Shown: one piece after another, positions 25,895 through 34,763 of the stretch | Layout of the letters: each line of letters starts with the position of its first letter | Numbering within the stretch: the first letter of the stretch is position 1 | Assembly: GCF_002846415.1 (NCBI RefSeq) | Contig: NZ_PJMX01000001.1 | Location: 6,944,001 to 7,008,000 of the forward strand | DNA from: Streptomyces sp. TLI_146 | GTDB lineage: Bacteria > Actinomycetota > Actinomycetes > Streptomycetales > Streptomycetaceae | Direction of reading: 5' to 3' | Length of the DNA stretch: 64,000 nt | Notes under the pieces: model-generated | Told to the model about the DNA's origin: nothing | What the model saw: the letters and a program-made list of their open reading frames with translations, nothing else | Database searches by the model: none | Program-made: the position numbers and the translations under genes

Positions 25895-26023
25895 AGGGGG
25901 TCGGCCGCAGCCGGAGAACCAAGCTCAGCCACAGGCTTTTAGGGGCGCGGGGAACTGCGCGAGCAACCGGCCACCGGCTCGCAGCCGAGGGCCGGGCCGA
26001 TCAGGGGCGCGGGGAACTGCGCG
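25861..26023. repeat. 34-bp-stem inverted repeat plus an extra inverted core
   Basis: Bases 25861-25894 are the perfect reverse complement of 25941-25974 (34 bp), leaving a 46-base loop. A further inverted core copy lies at 26003-26023, and a degenerate one near 26066. RNA across this point would fold into a very stable hairpin and could terminate both convergent genes. Confidence 0.85.
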
Positions 26024-26114
26024 GCCGGCCCACCACCGGGCCGCAGACGAATACCGGGCCCAAAAGGGGCGGCGGGGAAGTCAGCCCCCACCGGGCCGCG
26101 GGCGTAGACGGGGC

Positions 26115-26906
26115 TCAGGTCGTCGCCGGGGACGGCGCAAGGTGGGTCGCCAGCCACGTCGGGACGCCGCCCAGGAGCCGGAACAGCCGCGCCGCCTCCG
26201 TCCGCAGTCGCGCAGCCTCCGGCTCCGGCTCCGCGTCCGCCAGGGCCGCAAGCGCCGGGGCCGTGCCGACCAGGAAGCCCAGCTCCTCGCGGATCCGGAG
26301 CGACTCCGCGAAGCCGTGCCGCGCCTCCGCCAACTCCCCGTCGCGCAGGGCGAGTCCGGCCAGATGGCGCCAGGTGAAGGAGAGCAGCAGGGTGTCGCCG
26401 TGCGCGGTGGCGCCCGCGTGGGCGCGGCGGTAGGCGGCGCGGGCCGCCTGCGGCGCGTCCGCCACGTTCTCCGCGAGCAGCCCCCGCCGGAAGTCGAGCA
26501 GCGCCCGGCCCCGCGCCGCCGGGGCGATCAGCGCCGCCGCCCGGCCCAGCGCCGAACGGGCCTCGTCGGCGCGGTCGCGCACCCCGAGCAGCGTCGAGGC
26601 GTACGCGAGCTGGCCGCGCTCGCACGCGGCCGCCCCGCGCTCCTCGTCGTCCCCGGCCACCGCCTCGGCGCCGCGCAGCGCCTCCTCGGCCTCGGCCCAG
26701 CCGTCCCCGGTGTACAGACAGCGCTCGGTGAGCAGCGCGGCCCGCTGGAGCGCCGCGGCGGGCTCGGCGCCGTGCGGTTCGAGCAGGGCGGCCGCGTCCG
26801 TCCAGCAGCCGCGCGAGCGCAGCCGCCATACCGCCACCTGGAGCGGATGGAGCGGATCCCCGTTCTCTTCAGTCGTTCCGGAATCAGACATGGCGGAGTA
26901 CGCCAC
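26115..26906 (-). CDS. TPR-like helical hypothetical protein
   Basis: 263 residues, almost entirely alpha-helical and Ala/Arg/Glu-rich, with repeated ARRALGxAxxL-type helix pairs suggestive of tetratricopeptide repeats (AAALQRAALLTERCLYTGDGWAEAEEALRGAEAVAG; LLLSFTWRHLAGLALRDGELAEARHGFAESLRIREELGF). GTG 26906 is favoured by GGGAGGG five bases upstream; ATG 26891 is the alternative. The function is unknown. It stands alone between the repeat array and pucR. Confidence 0.7.
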   Translation of the reverse strand: MAYSAMSDSGTTEENGDPLHPLQVAVWRLRSRGCWTDAAALLEPHGAEPAAALQRAALLTERCLYTGDGWAEAEEALRGAEAVAGDDEERGAAACERGQLAYASTLLGVRDRADEARSALGRAAALIAPAARGRALLDFRRGLLAENVADAPQAARAAYRRAHAGATAHGDTLLLSFTWRHLAGLALRDGELAEARHGFAESLRIREELGFLVGTAPALAALADAEPEPEAARLRTEAARLFRLLGGVPTWLATHLAPSPATT

Positions 26907-27082
26907 GTTGCCCTCCCCGAGCGCGCCATTGAGCCGTTGAGTCCGAGCTGTTGAGTCGTGTGGCGAATCTCAGCACGGATTGGCACGCCGGGCCAAGGGC
27001 AATGCGTGAATTCCTTCACAAACGGCGAATTGCGGTGCGTCCAGGCGGCGTTCCGGCCCGGACGCGCCGTCCGCGCGCCCCC

Positions 27083-28756
27083 TCAGCTCATGCGCAGGGC
27101 CAGGAAGAAGTCCAGTTTGTCCTCCAGGCGCGAAAGATCACGACCCGTCAGTTGCTCGATCCGGCCCACCCGGTAGCGCAAGGTGTTGACGTGCAGATGC
27201 AGTCGCGTGGCGCAGCGGGTCCAGGAGCCGTCGCAGTCGAGGAACGCCTCCAGCGTCGGGATGAGCTCGGCACGGTGGCGCCGGTCGTAGTCGCGCAGCG
27301 GGTCGAGCAGCCGGGCGGTGAAGGCGCGGCGCACGTCGTCCGGGACGAACGGCAGCAGCAGCACGTGCGAGGCGAGCTCGTGGTGGCCGGCCGCGCAGAC
27401 CCGGCCCGGGCGGGCGGCGGCGACCCGGCGGGCGTGCCGGGCCTCCTCCAGGGCGCCGCGCAGCCCCTCCGCCGAGTGCACCGCGGCGCTGACACCGAGT
27501 GTCAGGCGCCCGTCGTCGGCGAGGCCCGCCGACAGCGGCGCCTGGACGGCGGCGAGCAGCGCGTCCGCGTGCAACCCGGCGTCCGTGCCCTCGCCGACCG
27601 CGGGCAGCGGCACCAGCGCGATGGCCTCGTCGCCCGCGTGGGCGACCGCGATCCGGTCCGAGGACTCGGAGCCCGCCACGGCCGGGTCGACCAGTATTTC
27701 CTCAAGGAGGGCCTGGGCGACCGGGCCGCCCGCCACCTCCGTGCCGGCCGCCGCCGACTGGGTCCAGTCGACCCGGGCCACGATCACCTGCCAGTGCGGC
27801 GCCGAGCCGAGGCCCGGCAGCAGCACGGGGGCCGCGACCCGCAGCCGGGCCGCGATCTCGGCGGGCGCGGCGCCGGTCTGCACCAGCTCCAGGACCTCCT
27901 GGGCGAGCCGGCGGCGTACCGTACGGGCCGCGTCGCGGCGGTCGCGCTCCACGGCGATCAGCTGGGTGACGCCCTGGAGCAGGTCGAGCCGGGCGGCGGG
28001 CCAGTCGCCCGCGTCCGCCTCCACGGCCAGCAGCCAGTCCGACAGGACCGTCTCGCGCACATCGCGGGCGGCCGGGGCGGCCCCGCGCCCGCTGTGGCGG
28101 ATCGGGAACAGCGAGTACGTGGTGCCCTGGACCACCGCCCGGTGCGGGCCCCGGCGGCCGGTGCGGGTCGCGGCGAGGTGTTCGCCCGCCAGAGTGGCGC
28201 CGACGGACGGGGCGAGCGGTTCGCCCGCCCCCGCGATCTGCCGCCCGGTGGGGGAGAGCACCCAGGCCCGCAGGTCCAGGTCGGAGCCGAGCAGGTCCAG
28301 GACGACCTCGGGGCCGCCGCCCGCGGGCCCCGACGTCATCAGCCGCCGGTGCCGGTCGACCACGGCCGCCAGGTCACCGGCCCGCTCGCCGGAGACCTGG
28401 CGCACCACGTGCTCGGTGATGGTGGCGAAGGCGACCGACTCGTTCACCGCGAACAGCGGCAGCCGGTGCTGTGCACACGCACGGATCAGGTCATCCGGGA
28501 TCGCGCCCAGCTCGGCCTCGCCGGCCGCCAGGCCGACCACCCCGGCTCCGGCCAGGATCCGTACGAATGGCTCGGAATCGTCGGCGTCGCGGCGCCAGGC
28601 GAGGCCGGTCAGGACCAGCTCGCCGCCGGAGAGATAGCGGCTCGGATCGCGCAGGTCAGTGGTCATCACACCGCGTACGGTGCGGTCCAGCTCGTCCTCG
28701 CCGCCGAGCAGCCGCAGCCCCAGCGCGTCGGTCTCCAGAAGTGCGCGCAGCCGCAT
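27083..28756 (-). CDS. pucR: PucR-family purine-catabolism regulator
   Basis: 557 residues from ATG 28756. The N-terminus is the PucR sensor domain (MRLRALLETDALGLRLLGGEDELDRTVRGVMTTDLRDPSRYLSGGELVLTG). A GGDEF-like middle domain follows, then a C-terminal HTH_30 (ALEAFLDCDGSWTRCATRLHLHVNTLRYRVGRIEQLTGRDLSRLEDKLDFFLAL). It is divergent from the xanthine dehydrogenase genes and almost certainly controls them, responding to a purine-catabolic metabolite or nutrient state. The 259-bp gap holds a candidate operator at 28832-28848. Confidence 0.92.
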   Translation of the reverse strand: MRLRALLETDALGLRLLGGEDELDRTVRGVMTTDLRDPSRYLSGGELVLTGLAWRRDADDSEPFVRILAGAGVVGLAAGEAELGAIPDDLIRACAQHRLPLFAVNESVAFATITEHVVRQVSGERAGDLAAVVDRHRRLMTSGPAGGGPEVVLDLLGSDLDLRAWVLSPTGRQIAGAGEPLAPSVGATLAGEHLAATRTGRRGPHRAVVQGTTYSLFPIRHSGRGAAPAARDVRETVLSDWLLAVEADAGDWPAARLDLLQGVTQLIAVERDRRDAARTVRRRLAQEVLELVQTGAAPAEIAARLRVAAPVLLPGLGSAPHWQVIVARVDWTQSAAAGTEVAGGPVAQALLEEILVDPAVAGSESSDRIAVAHAGDEAIALVPLPAVGEGTDAGLHADALLAAVQAPLSAGLADDGRLTLGVSAAVHSAEGLRGALEEARHARRVAAARPGRVCAAGHHELASHVLLLPFVPDDVRRAFTARLLDPLRDYDRRHRAELIPTLEAFLDCDGSWTRCATRLHLHVNTLRYRVGRIEQLTGRDLSRLEDKLDFFLALRMS

Positions 28757-28831
28757 CGCGTGTCGCCGCCGATCTGTCTTGTTGTTGCCGGTGGAAAGCG
28801 GTGGGGTTACTGAGCACCGCCTTTCATACGA

Positions 28832-28848
28832 ATCTACAAGACGTAGAT
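28832..28848. promoter_or_regulatory. Candidate operator in the pucR-xdh divergent region
   Basis: ATCTACAAGACGTAGAT is a perfect six-base inverted repeat with a five-base spacer. It lies 76 bp upstream of the pucR start and 168 bp upstream of the xdh start, in the shared regulatory region. A PucR dimer is the obvious candidate to bind it. Only the symmetry and position support this. Confidence 0.45.
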
Positions 28849-29015
28849 GGAGACCAGCCAACTCCTTCATGGTTTCGGTGACTGCACCCGGCGGAGTGAG
28901 GCTTGTGTACTGGGGCCACACAGCGTTAACAGCACATGAACGACTTCATCAGCCGAGGGCCTGCCGTCCCCGGGACTCGCGCGAACGACCCCGATTGAGA
29001 AGAAGAGAGCCACTC

Positions 29016-29906
29016 ATGGACTTCCTTCGCCCCGCCAGCTGGGAGGAGGCGCTCGCCGCCAAGGCCGAGCACCCCACGGCTGTGCCCATTGCGGGTGGCA
29101 CCGATGTGATGGTCGAGATCAACTTCGACCACCGCCGGCCCGAGTACCTTCTGGACCTGAACCGCATCGAGCTGCTGCGCGCGTGGGAGGTCGGCGAGGA
29201 GACCGTACGGCTCGGCGCGTCCGTGTCGTACACCGAGATCATGGAGAACCTGCGGGCCGAGCTGCCGGGCCTGGCGCTCGCCTCGCACACCGTCGCCTCC
29301 CCGCAGATCCGCAACCGCGGCGGCGTCGGCGGCAACCTCGGCACCGCCTCGCCCGCCGGTGACGCCCACCCGGCGCTGCTCGCCGCGGGCGCCGAGGTAG
29401 AGGTGGAGTCGGTGCGCGGCTCCCGGCTGATCCCGATCGACGCGTTCTACACCGGTGTGAAGCGCAACGCGATGGCGCCGGACGAGCTCATCAAGACCGT
29501 CCACATCAAGAAGGCGGACGGCCCCCAGCAGTACTCCAAGGTCGGCACCCGCAACGCGATGGTCATCGCGGTCTGCGCCTTCGGCCTGGCGCTGCACCCC
29601 GAGACCCGCACGGTCCGCACGGGCATCGGTTCGGCCGCCCCGACCCCGGTCCGTGCCACCGCCGCCGAGGAGTTCCTGAACGCCGCGCTCGACGAGGGCG
29701 GGTTCTGGGAGAGCGGCAAGATCATCACCCCTTCGATCGCCAAGCAGTTCGCGGAGCTCGCCTCCGCCTCCTGCAACCCGATCGACGACGTACGAGGCAC
29801 TGCCAAGTACCGCCGGCACGCCGTGGGCATCATGGCCCGCCGCACGCTCGGCTGGACCTGGGAGCAGTACCGCGGCACCGGCCGCTCGCTTGAAGGAGCT
29901 GCATAA
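29016..29906 (+). CDS. Xanthine dehydrogenase, FAD-binding subunit
   Basis: 296 residues from ATG 29016. It has the CO-dehydrogenase-flavoprotein fold with the FAD pyrophosphate loop PIAGGTDVMVEI and the second FAD motif IRNRGGVGGNLGTASPAGDAHPALLA. It passes electrons from the iron-sulfur subunit to NAD+ or another acceptor. First of three subunit genes spaced by 2 and 5 bp, so one transcript. The regulator PucR is divergent. Substrate assignment as xanthine/hypoxanthine rests on PucR, the purine permease and XdhC nearby. Confidence 0.93.
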   Translation: MDFLRPASWEEALAAKAEHPTAVPIAGGTDVMVEINFDHRRPEYLLDLNRIELLRAWEVGEETVRLGASVSYTEIMENLRAELPGLALASHTVASPQIRNRGGVGGNLGTASPAGDAHPALLAAGAEVEVESVRGSRLIPIDAFYTGVKRNAMAPDELIKTVHIKKADGPQQYSKVGTRNAMVIAVCAFGLALHPETRTVRTGIGSAAPTPVRATAAEEFLNAALDEGGFWESGKIITPSIAKQFAELASASCNPIDDVRGTAKYRRHAVGIMARRTLGWTWEQYRGTGRSLEGAA

Positions 29907-29908
29907 CC

Positions 29909-30502
29909 ATGCGCGTCAATTTCACGGTCAACGGCCGCAAGCAGGAAGCCGACGACGTATGGGAAGGCGAGAGCCTGCTGTACGTCCTGCGCGAGCGCAT
30001 GGGTCTTCCGGGTTCGAAGAACGCCTGTGAGCAGGGCGAATGCGGCTCCTGCACGGTCCGTCTGGACGGTGTGCCGGTCTGTTCCTGTCTGGTCGCGGCC
30101 GGTCAGGTCGAGGGCCGCGAGGTCGTCACCGTCGAGGGGCTGGCCGACTACGCCAAGCACCGCGATGACGCCCACCCCGGTGGCGCCTGCGCCTCGGGCG
30201 CCTGCGGCACCTCCGTGGACGCCGCCCAGCGCTGGCAGGCCAAGCCCCAGGACGGCCGCAGCGCCGAGTCCGGGGACCTGTCCCCGATCCAGCAGGCGTT
30301 CATCGACGCCGGCGCCGTCCAGTGCGGTTTCTGCACCCCCGGTCTGCTGGTCGCCGCCGACGAGCTCCTGGAGCGCAACGCCTCCCCGTCCGACCAGGAC
30401 ATCCGCGAGGCCCTCTCCGGCAACCTCTGCCGCTGCACCGGTTACGAGAAGATCCTCGACGCGGTCCGCCTCGCGGCCGCCCGTCAGGAAGAGGCGGTCT
30501 GA
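29909..30502 (+). CDS. Xanthine dehydrogenase, 2Fe-2S subunit
   Basis: 197 residues. The plant-ferredoxin-type cluster (CEQGECGSC plus Cys in VPVCSCLVA) is followed by the helical second cluster domain (CGFCTPG and LCRCTGYEKI). Between them is an insertion of about 35 residues (around 85-120) containing GGACASGACGTS, with two extra Cys. It mediates electron transfer from molybdopterin to FAD. The ATG overlaps the RBS region only 2 bp after the FAD subunit stop. Confidence 0.93.
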   Translation: MRVNFTVNGRKQEADDVWEGESLLYVLRERMGLPGSKNACEQGECGSCTVRLDGVPVCSCLVAAGQVEGREVVTVEGLADYAKHRDDAHPGGACASGACGTSVDAAQRWQAKPQDGRSAESGDLSPIQQAFIDAGAVQCGFCTPGLLVAADELLERNASPSDQDIREALSGNLCRCTGYEKILDAVRLAAARQEEAV

Positions 30503-30507
30503 CGATC

Positions 30508-32901
30508 ATGGCCACCACTGGTACTCCCACCAACATCACCCAGGGCTCCAAGACCAAGGGCGGCATCGGCGAGTCGACACTGCGCCCGGACGGCACCCTC
30601 AAGGTCACCGGTGAGTTCGCGTACTCCTCGGACATGTGGCACGAGGACATGCTCTGGGGCCAGACCCTGCGCTCCACGGTCGCCCACGCCGAGATCAAGT
30701 CGATCGACATCTCCGAGGCCGTCGCGATGCCCGGCGTCTACGCCGTGCTGACCTACGACGACCTGCCGACCGACGTGAAGAACTACGGCCTGGAGATCCA
30801 GGACACCCCGGTTCTCGCCCACGGCAAGGTCCGCCACCACGGCGAGCCGGTGGCGCTGGTCGCCGCCGACCACCCGGAGACCGCCCGCCGCGCCGCGGCC
30901 AAGATCAAGATCGAGTACGTGGAGCTGCCGGTCATCACGGACGAGGCGTCCGCGACCGCCCCCGACGCGGTCCTGGTCCACGAGGGCCGCGACGACCACC
31001 ACATCGGCCACGTCCCGCACCCCAACATCGTGCACCGCCAGCCGATCGTGCGCGGAAACGCCGACGAGGCCGCCAAGCGCGCCGACGTGATCGTCAAGGG
31101 CGAGTACACCTTCGGCATGCAGGACCAGGCCTTCCTCGGCCCCGAGTCCGGTCTCGCCGTGCCGTCCGAGGACGGCGGCGTCGAGCTGTACGTGGCCACC
31201 CAGTGGCTGCACTCGGACCTCAAGCAGATCGCCCCCGTCCTCGGCCTGCCCGAGGAGAAGGTCCGTATGACGCTCTCCGGCGTCGGCGGCGCGTTCGGCG
31301 GCCGCGAGGACATCTCGATGCAGATCCACGCCTGCCTCCTCGCGCTGCGCACCGGCAAGCCGGTCAAGATCGTCTACAACCGGTTCGAGTCGTTCTTCGG
31401 CCATGTGCACCGCCACCCGGCGAAGCTCTACTACGAGCACGGCGCCACCAAGGACGGCAAGCTCACGCACATGAAGTGCAAGATCGTCCTGGACGGCGGC
31501 GCCTACGCGTCGGCCTCCCCGGCGGTCGTCGGCAACGCCTCGTCCCTGAGCGTCGGCCCGTACGTCATCGACGACGTCGACATCGAGGCCATCGCGCTCT
31601 ACAGCAACAACCCGCCCTGCGGCGCCATGCGCGGCTTCGGCGCGGTCCAGGCGTGCTTCGCGTACGAGGCGCAGATGGACAAGCTGGCGGCGAAGCTGGG
31701 CATGGACCCGGTCGAGTTCCGGCAGCTGAACGCGATGGAGCAGGGCACGATCATGCCGACCGGCCAGCCGGTCGACTCCCCGGCCCCGGTCGCCGAGCTC
31801 CTTCGCCGCGTCAAGGCCCGCCCGCTGCCGCCCGAGCAGCAGTGGGCGACCGCCGGCGAGCAGGCCGATGTGCGCGCGCTGCCCGGCGGTCTGTCCAACA
31901 CCACGCACGGCGAGGGTGTCGTACGGGGTGTGGGCTACGCGGTCGGCATCAAGAACGTCGGCTTCTCCGAGGGCTTCGACGACTACTCCACGGCCAAGGT
32001 GCGGATGGAGGTCATCAACGGCGAGCCGGTCGCGACCGTGCACACCGCGATGGCGGAGGTCGGCCAGGGCGGTGTCACCGTCCACGCGCAGATCGCCCGC
32101 ACCGAGCTCGGCGTCACCCAGGTGACCATCCACCCGGCCGACACCCAGGTCGGCTCGGCGGGTTCCACCTCCGCCTCGCGCCAGACGTACGTCACCGGCG
32201 GCGCGGTCAAGAACACCTGCGAGCACGTCCGCGAGGCCGTCCTGGAGATCGGCCGCCGCAAGTTCGGCTCGTACCACCCGGCCTGGGCGACGGCCGAACT
32301 CCTGCTGGAGGGCGGCAAGGTCGTCACCGACGGCGGCGAGGTCCTCGCGGACCTGGTCGACGTCCTGGAGGACGAGGCGGTCGAGCTGGAGCTGGAGTGG
32401 CGCCACCGGCCCACCGAGGCGTTCGACCTGCGCACCGGCCAGGGCAACGGCCACGTCCAGTACTCGTTCGCCGCGCACCGCGCGGTCGTCGAGGTGGACA
32501 CCGAGCTCGGCCTCGTCAAGGTCGTCGAGCTCGCGGTCGCCCAGGACGTCGGCAAGGCGCTCAACCCGCTGTCCGTCGTCGGCCAGATCCAGGGTGGCAC
32601 CACCCAGGGCCTGGGCGTGGCGGTCATGGAGGAGATCATCGTCGACCCGAAGACCGCGAAGGTGCGCAACCCCTCCTTCACGGACTACCTGATCCCCACC
32701 ATCCTCGACACGCCGACCATCCCGGTCGACGTGCTCGAACTCGCCGACGAGCACGCCCCGTACGGGCTGCGCGGCATCGGCGAGGCCCCGACCCTGTCGT
32801 CCACCCCGGCCGTCCTCGCGGCGATCCGGAACGCGACGGGTCTGGAGCTGAACAGGACGCCGGTCCGCCCCGAGCACCTGACGGGAACCGAGTCGTCCTG
32901 A
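30508..32901 (+). CDS. Xanthine dehydrogenase, molybdopterin-binding catalytic subunit
   Basis: 797 residues from ATG 30508. The aldehyde oxidase/xanthine dehydrogenase a/b hammerhead comes first (GESTLRPDGTLKVTGEFAYSSDM). The Moco-binding signatures GVGGAFGGRED and GAMRGFGAVQ follow, then the late GIGEAPTLSS with the catalytic Glu. It hydroxylates hypoxanthine/xanthine to urate. The enzyme needs sulfuration of its molybdenum, for which XdhC downstream is the expected chaperone. A long hairpin follows the stop. Confidence 0.94.
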   Translation: MATTGTPTNITQGSKTKGGIGESTLRPDGTLKVTGEFAYSSDMWHEDMLWGQTLRSTVAHAEIKSIDISEAVAMPGVYAVLTYDDLPTDVKNYGLEIQDTPVLAHGKVRHHGEPVALVAADHPETARRAAAKIKIEYVELPVITDEASATAPDAVLVHEGRDDHHIGHVPHPNIVHRQPIVRGNADEAAKRADVIVKGEYTFGMQDQAFLGPESGLAVPSEDGGVELYVATQWLHSDLKQIAPVLGLPEEKVRMTLSGVGGAFGGREDISMQIHACLLALRTGKPVKIVYNRFESFFGHVHRHPAKLYYEHGATKDGKLTHMKCKIVLDGGAYASASPAVVGNASSLSVGPYVIDDVDIEAIALYSNNPPCGAMRGFGAVQACFAYEAQMDKLAAKLGMDPVEFRQLNAMEQGTIMPTGQPVDSPAPVAELLRRVKARPLPPEQQWATAGEQADVRALPGGLSNTTHGEGVVRGVGYAVGIKNVGFSEGFDDYSTAKVRMEVINGEPVATVHTAMAEVGQGGVTVHAQIARTELGVTQVTIHPADTQVGSAGSTSASRQTYVTGGAVKNTCEHVREAVLEIGRRKFGSYHPAWATAELLLEGGKVVTDGGEVLADLVDVLEDEAVELELEWRHRPTEAFDLRTGQGNGHVQYSFAAHRAVVEVDTELGLVKVVELAVAQDVGKALNPLSVVGQIQGGTTQGLGVAVMEEIIVDPKTAKVRNPSFTDYLIPTILDTPTIPVDVLELADEHAPYGLRGIGEAPTLSSTPAVLAAIRNATGLELNRTPVRPEHLTGTESS

Positions 32902-32912
32902 CCCCCTGAACC

Positions 32913-32973
32913 CTCCGGGCGGTGCGTGCCACCCAGGAACGTCACACTTCCCAGCCGCCCGCACCGCCCGGAG
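32913..32973 (+). terminator. Inverted repeat after the xdh subunits
   Basis: A 14-bp perfect inverted repeat (CTCCGGGCGGTGCG and CGCACCGCCCGGAG) spans a 33-base loop, 12 bp past the catalytic-subunit stop. It may act as a terminator or a partial attenuator before the permease gene. The rest of the 343-bp gap holds no convincing gene. Confidence 0.55.
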
Positions 32974-33189
32974 CACAGAAGTACCGCACCGCTCGCGGTC
33001 CTTCACCACCGAATCACCGGCATCACCAGCACCACCAGGCAGTACCCATGAGCAGTACCCGAATGACCCAGCAGCATCCCCGTACCGCGGTACCGGAACC
33101 GGTACCCCCGCAGTACGCGGAAACGTTCGTCTCGGGCCGTCCCCCGGGTCGTGCAGCCCACGCACCATCCCAAATCCCGCAGCTTGTCT

Positions 33190-33206
33190 GACTGAGATCT
33201 CAAGTC
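33190..33206. promoter_or_regulatory. Near-palindrome upstream of the purine permease
   Basis: GACTGAGATCTCAAGTC is a near-perfect inverted repeat around GAGATCTC, with one offset base. It lies 39 bp upstream of the permease start codon, where an operator would overlap the promoter. It does not resemble the repeat near pucR, so a different regulator may bind it. Confidence 0.35.
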
Positions 33207-33244
33207 TTATGCGGGTGCCCCTTTGAACCTTGGGAGTAGGCACC

Positions 33245-34702
33245 ATGACCCAGCAGTCTGTGGAGCCCAGGACCACCGCCGAGGAGGCGGGCTCCGGCTC
33301 GCGCGTCCCCGCCGGAAGGTCCTGGCTCGACCGGTACTTTCACATAACGGACAGAGGATCCACGGTCGCGCAAGAGGTGCGCGGCGGCATCACCACCTTC
33401 ATGGCGATGTGCTACATCCTCCTGCTCAACCCGCTGATCCTCTCGACGCCCGACGTCGACAAGCACACGCTGGGCCATGCGGGCCTGGTGACGGCCACCG
33501 CCCTCGCCGCCGCCGTCAGCACGCTGCTGATGGGCTTCATCGGCAAGGTCCCGCTCGCGCTCGCCGCCGGACTGAACGTCTCCGCGGCCCTGACCACCCA
33601 GGTGGTCCCCAACATGACCTGGCCGCAGGCCATGGGCATGTGCGTCATGTACGGCGTGGTCATCATGCTGCTGGTCGTCACCGGCCTCCGCGAGATGATC
33701 ATGAACGCCATCCCGCTGCCCCTCAAGCACGCGATCACCATGGGCATCGGCATGTTCGTCGCCCTGCTCGGCCTGGTGAAGGCCGGATTCGTCGGCAAGG
33801 GTCAGGGCGGCCCCGTCACCCTCGGCGCCACGGGCGAGCTGGTCGGCTGGCCGGTCCTGTTCTTCTCCGTGACCCTGCTCCTGATCTTCGCCCTCCAGGC
33901 GCGCAACATCCCCGGCGCGATCCTGATCGGCATCGTGACCGGCACGGTCCTCTCGCTCGTCGTCACCAAGGTCGGCGGCCTGTCCGACAAGGACTGGGGC
34001 GGAGCCGCCCCCGGCCTCGACGGCAGCGCGGTCGCCAAGCCCGACTTCGGACTCTTCGGCGACGTCGAGTTCGGCGGCTGGGGCCAGATCGGCGCCATCA
34101 GCGTCGGCATGATCGTCTTCACCCTGGTGCTCGCCGGGTTCTTCGACGCGATGGCCACCATCATCGGCGTCGGCCAGGAGGCCAAGCTCGCCGACGACCA
34201 GGGCCGGATGCCGGGCCTGTCCAAGGCGCTGTTCATCGACGGCGCGGGCGGCGCGATCGGCGGCGTCTCCGGCGCCTCCGGCCAGACCGTCTTCATCGAG
34301 TCCGCGACCGGCGCCGGCGAGGGCGCGCGCACCGGCCTCTCCTCGGTCGTCACCGGTCTCTTCTTCGCGGCCTGCCTCTTCTTCACCCCGCTCACCCAGC
34401 TGGTCCCGGCCCAGGTGGCCGCGGCGGCGCTGGTCGTGATCGGCTCGATGATGATGAGCGCGGCCAAGCACGTGGACTGGAACGACCGCTCGGTGTCGAT
34501 CCCGGTGTTCCTCACCGTGGTCCTGATGCCGTTCACGTACAACATCACCGCCGGAGTCGGCGCGGGCGTCATCGCCTACACCGTCATCAAGGCGTCGCAG
34601 GGCAAGTGGCGGGAGATCGGCGGGTTCATGTGGGCCCTGTCCGCCATCTTCCTCGTCTACTTCGCGCTCAGCCCCATCGAGAGCTGGCTGGGCGTCAAGT
34701 AG
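33245..34702 (+). CDS. AzgA-type NCS2 purine permease
   Basis: 485 residues from ATG 33245, preceded by GGGAG. It starts with the family signature LDRYFHITDRGSTVAQEVRGGITTFMAMCYILLLNP and has about twelve to fourteen membrane segments. The later motifs include LAGFFDAMATIIGVGQ and SGQTVFIESATGAGEGARTGLSS. AzgA transporters import adenine, guanine or hypoxanthine by proton symport. Its position between xanthine dehydrogenase and xdhC fits uptake of purines for catabolism. Confidence 0.93.
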   Translation: MTQQSVEPRTTAEEAGSGSRVPAGRSWLDRYFHITDRGSTVAQEVRGGITTFMAMCYILLLNPLILSTPDVDKHTLGHAGLVTATALAAAVSTLLMGFIGKVPLALAAGLNVSAALTTQVVPNMTWPQAMGMCVMYGVVIMLLVVTGLREMIMNAIPLPLKHAITMGIGMFVALLGLVKAGFVGKGQGGPVTLGATGELVGWPVLFFSVTLLLIFALQARNIPGAILIGIVTGTVLSLVVTKVGGLSDKDWGGAAPGLDGSAVAKPDFGLFGDVEFGGWGQIGAISVGMIVFTLVLAGFFDAMATIIGVGQEAKLADDQGRMPGLSKALFIDGAGGAIGGVSGASGQTVFIESATGAGEGARTGLSSVVTGLFFAACLFFTPLTQLVPAQVAAAALVVIGSMMMSAAKHVDWNDRSVSIPVFLTVVLMPFTYNITAGVGAGVIAYTVIKASQGKWREIGGFMWALSAIFLVYFALSPIESWLGVK

Positions 34703-34763
34703 ACAACGACCAGGGCGTACGACCGGACGCCCTCCACCCATCCGCTGGTTAAGGAGACCGAAC

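Noticed and set aside
25690..26110. CRISPR array
   Set aside because: Repeats are long, palindromic and irregularly spaced, and no cas genes are nearby.
32922..33191. 89-codon frame between xdh and the permease
   Set aside because: It overlaps the hairpin, lacks an RBS and reads as low-complexity.
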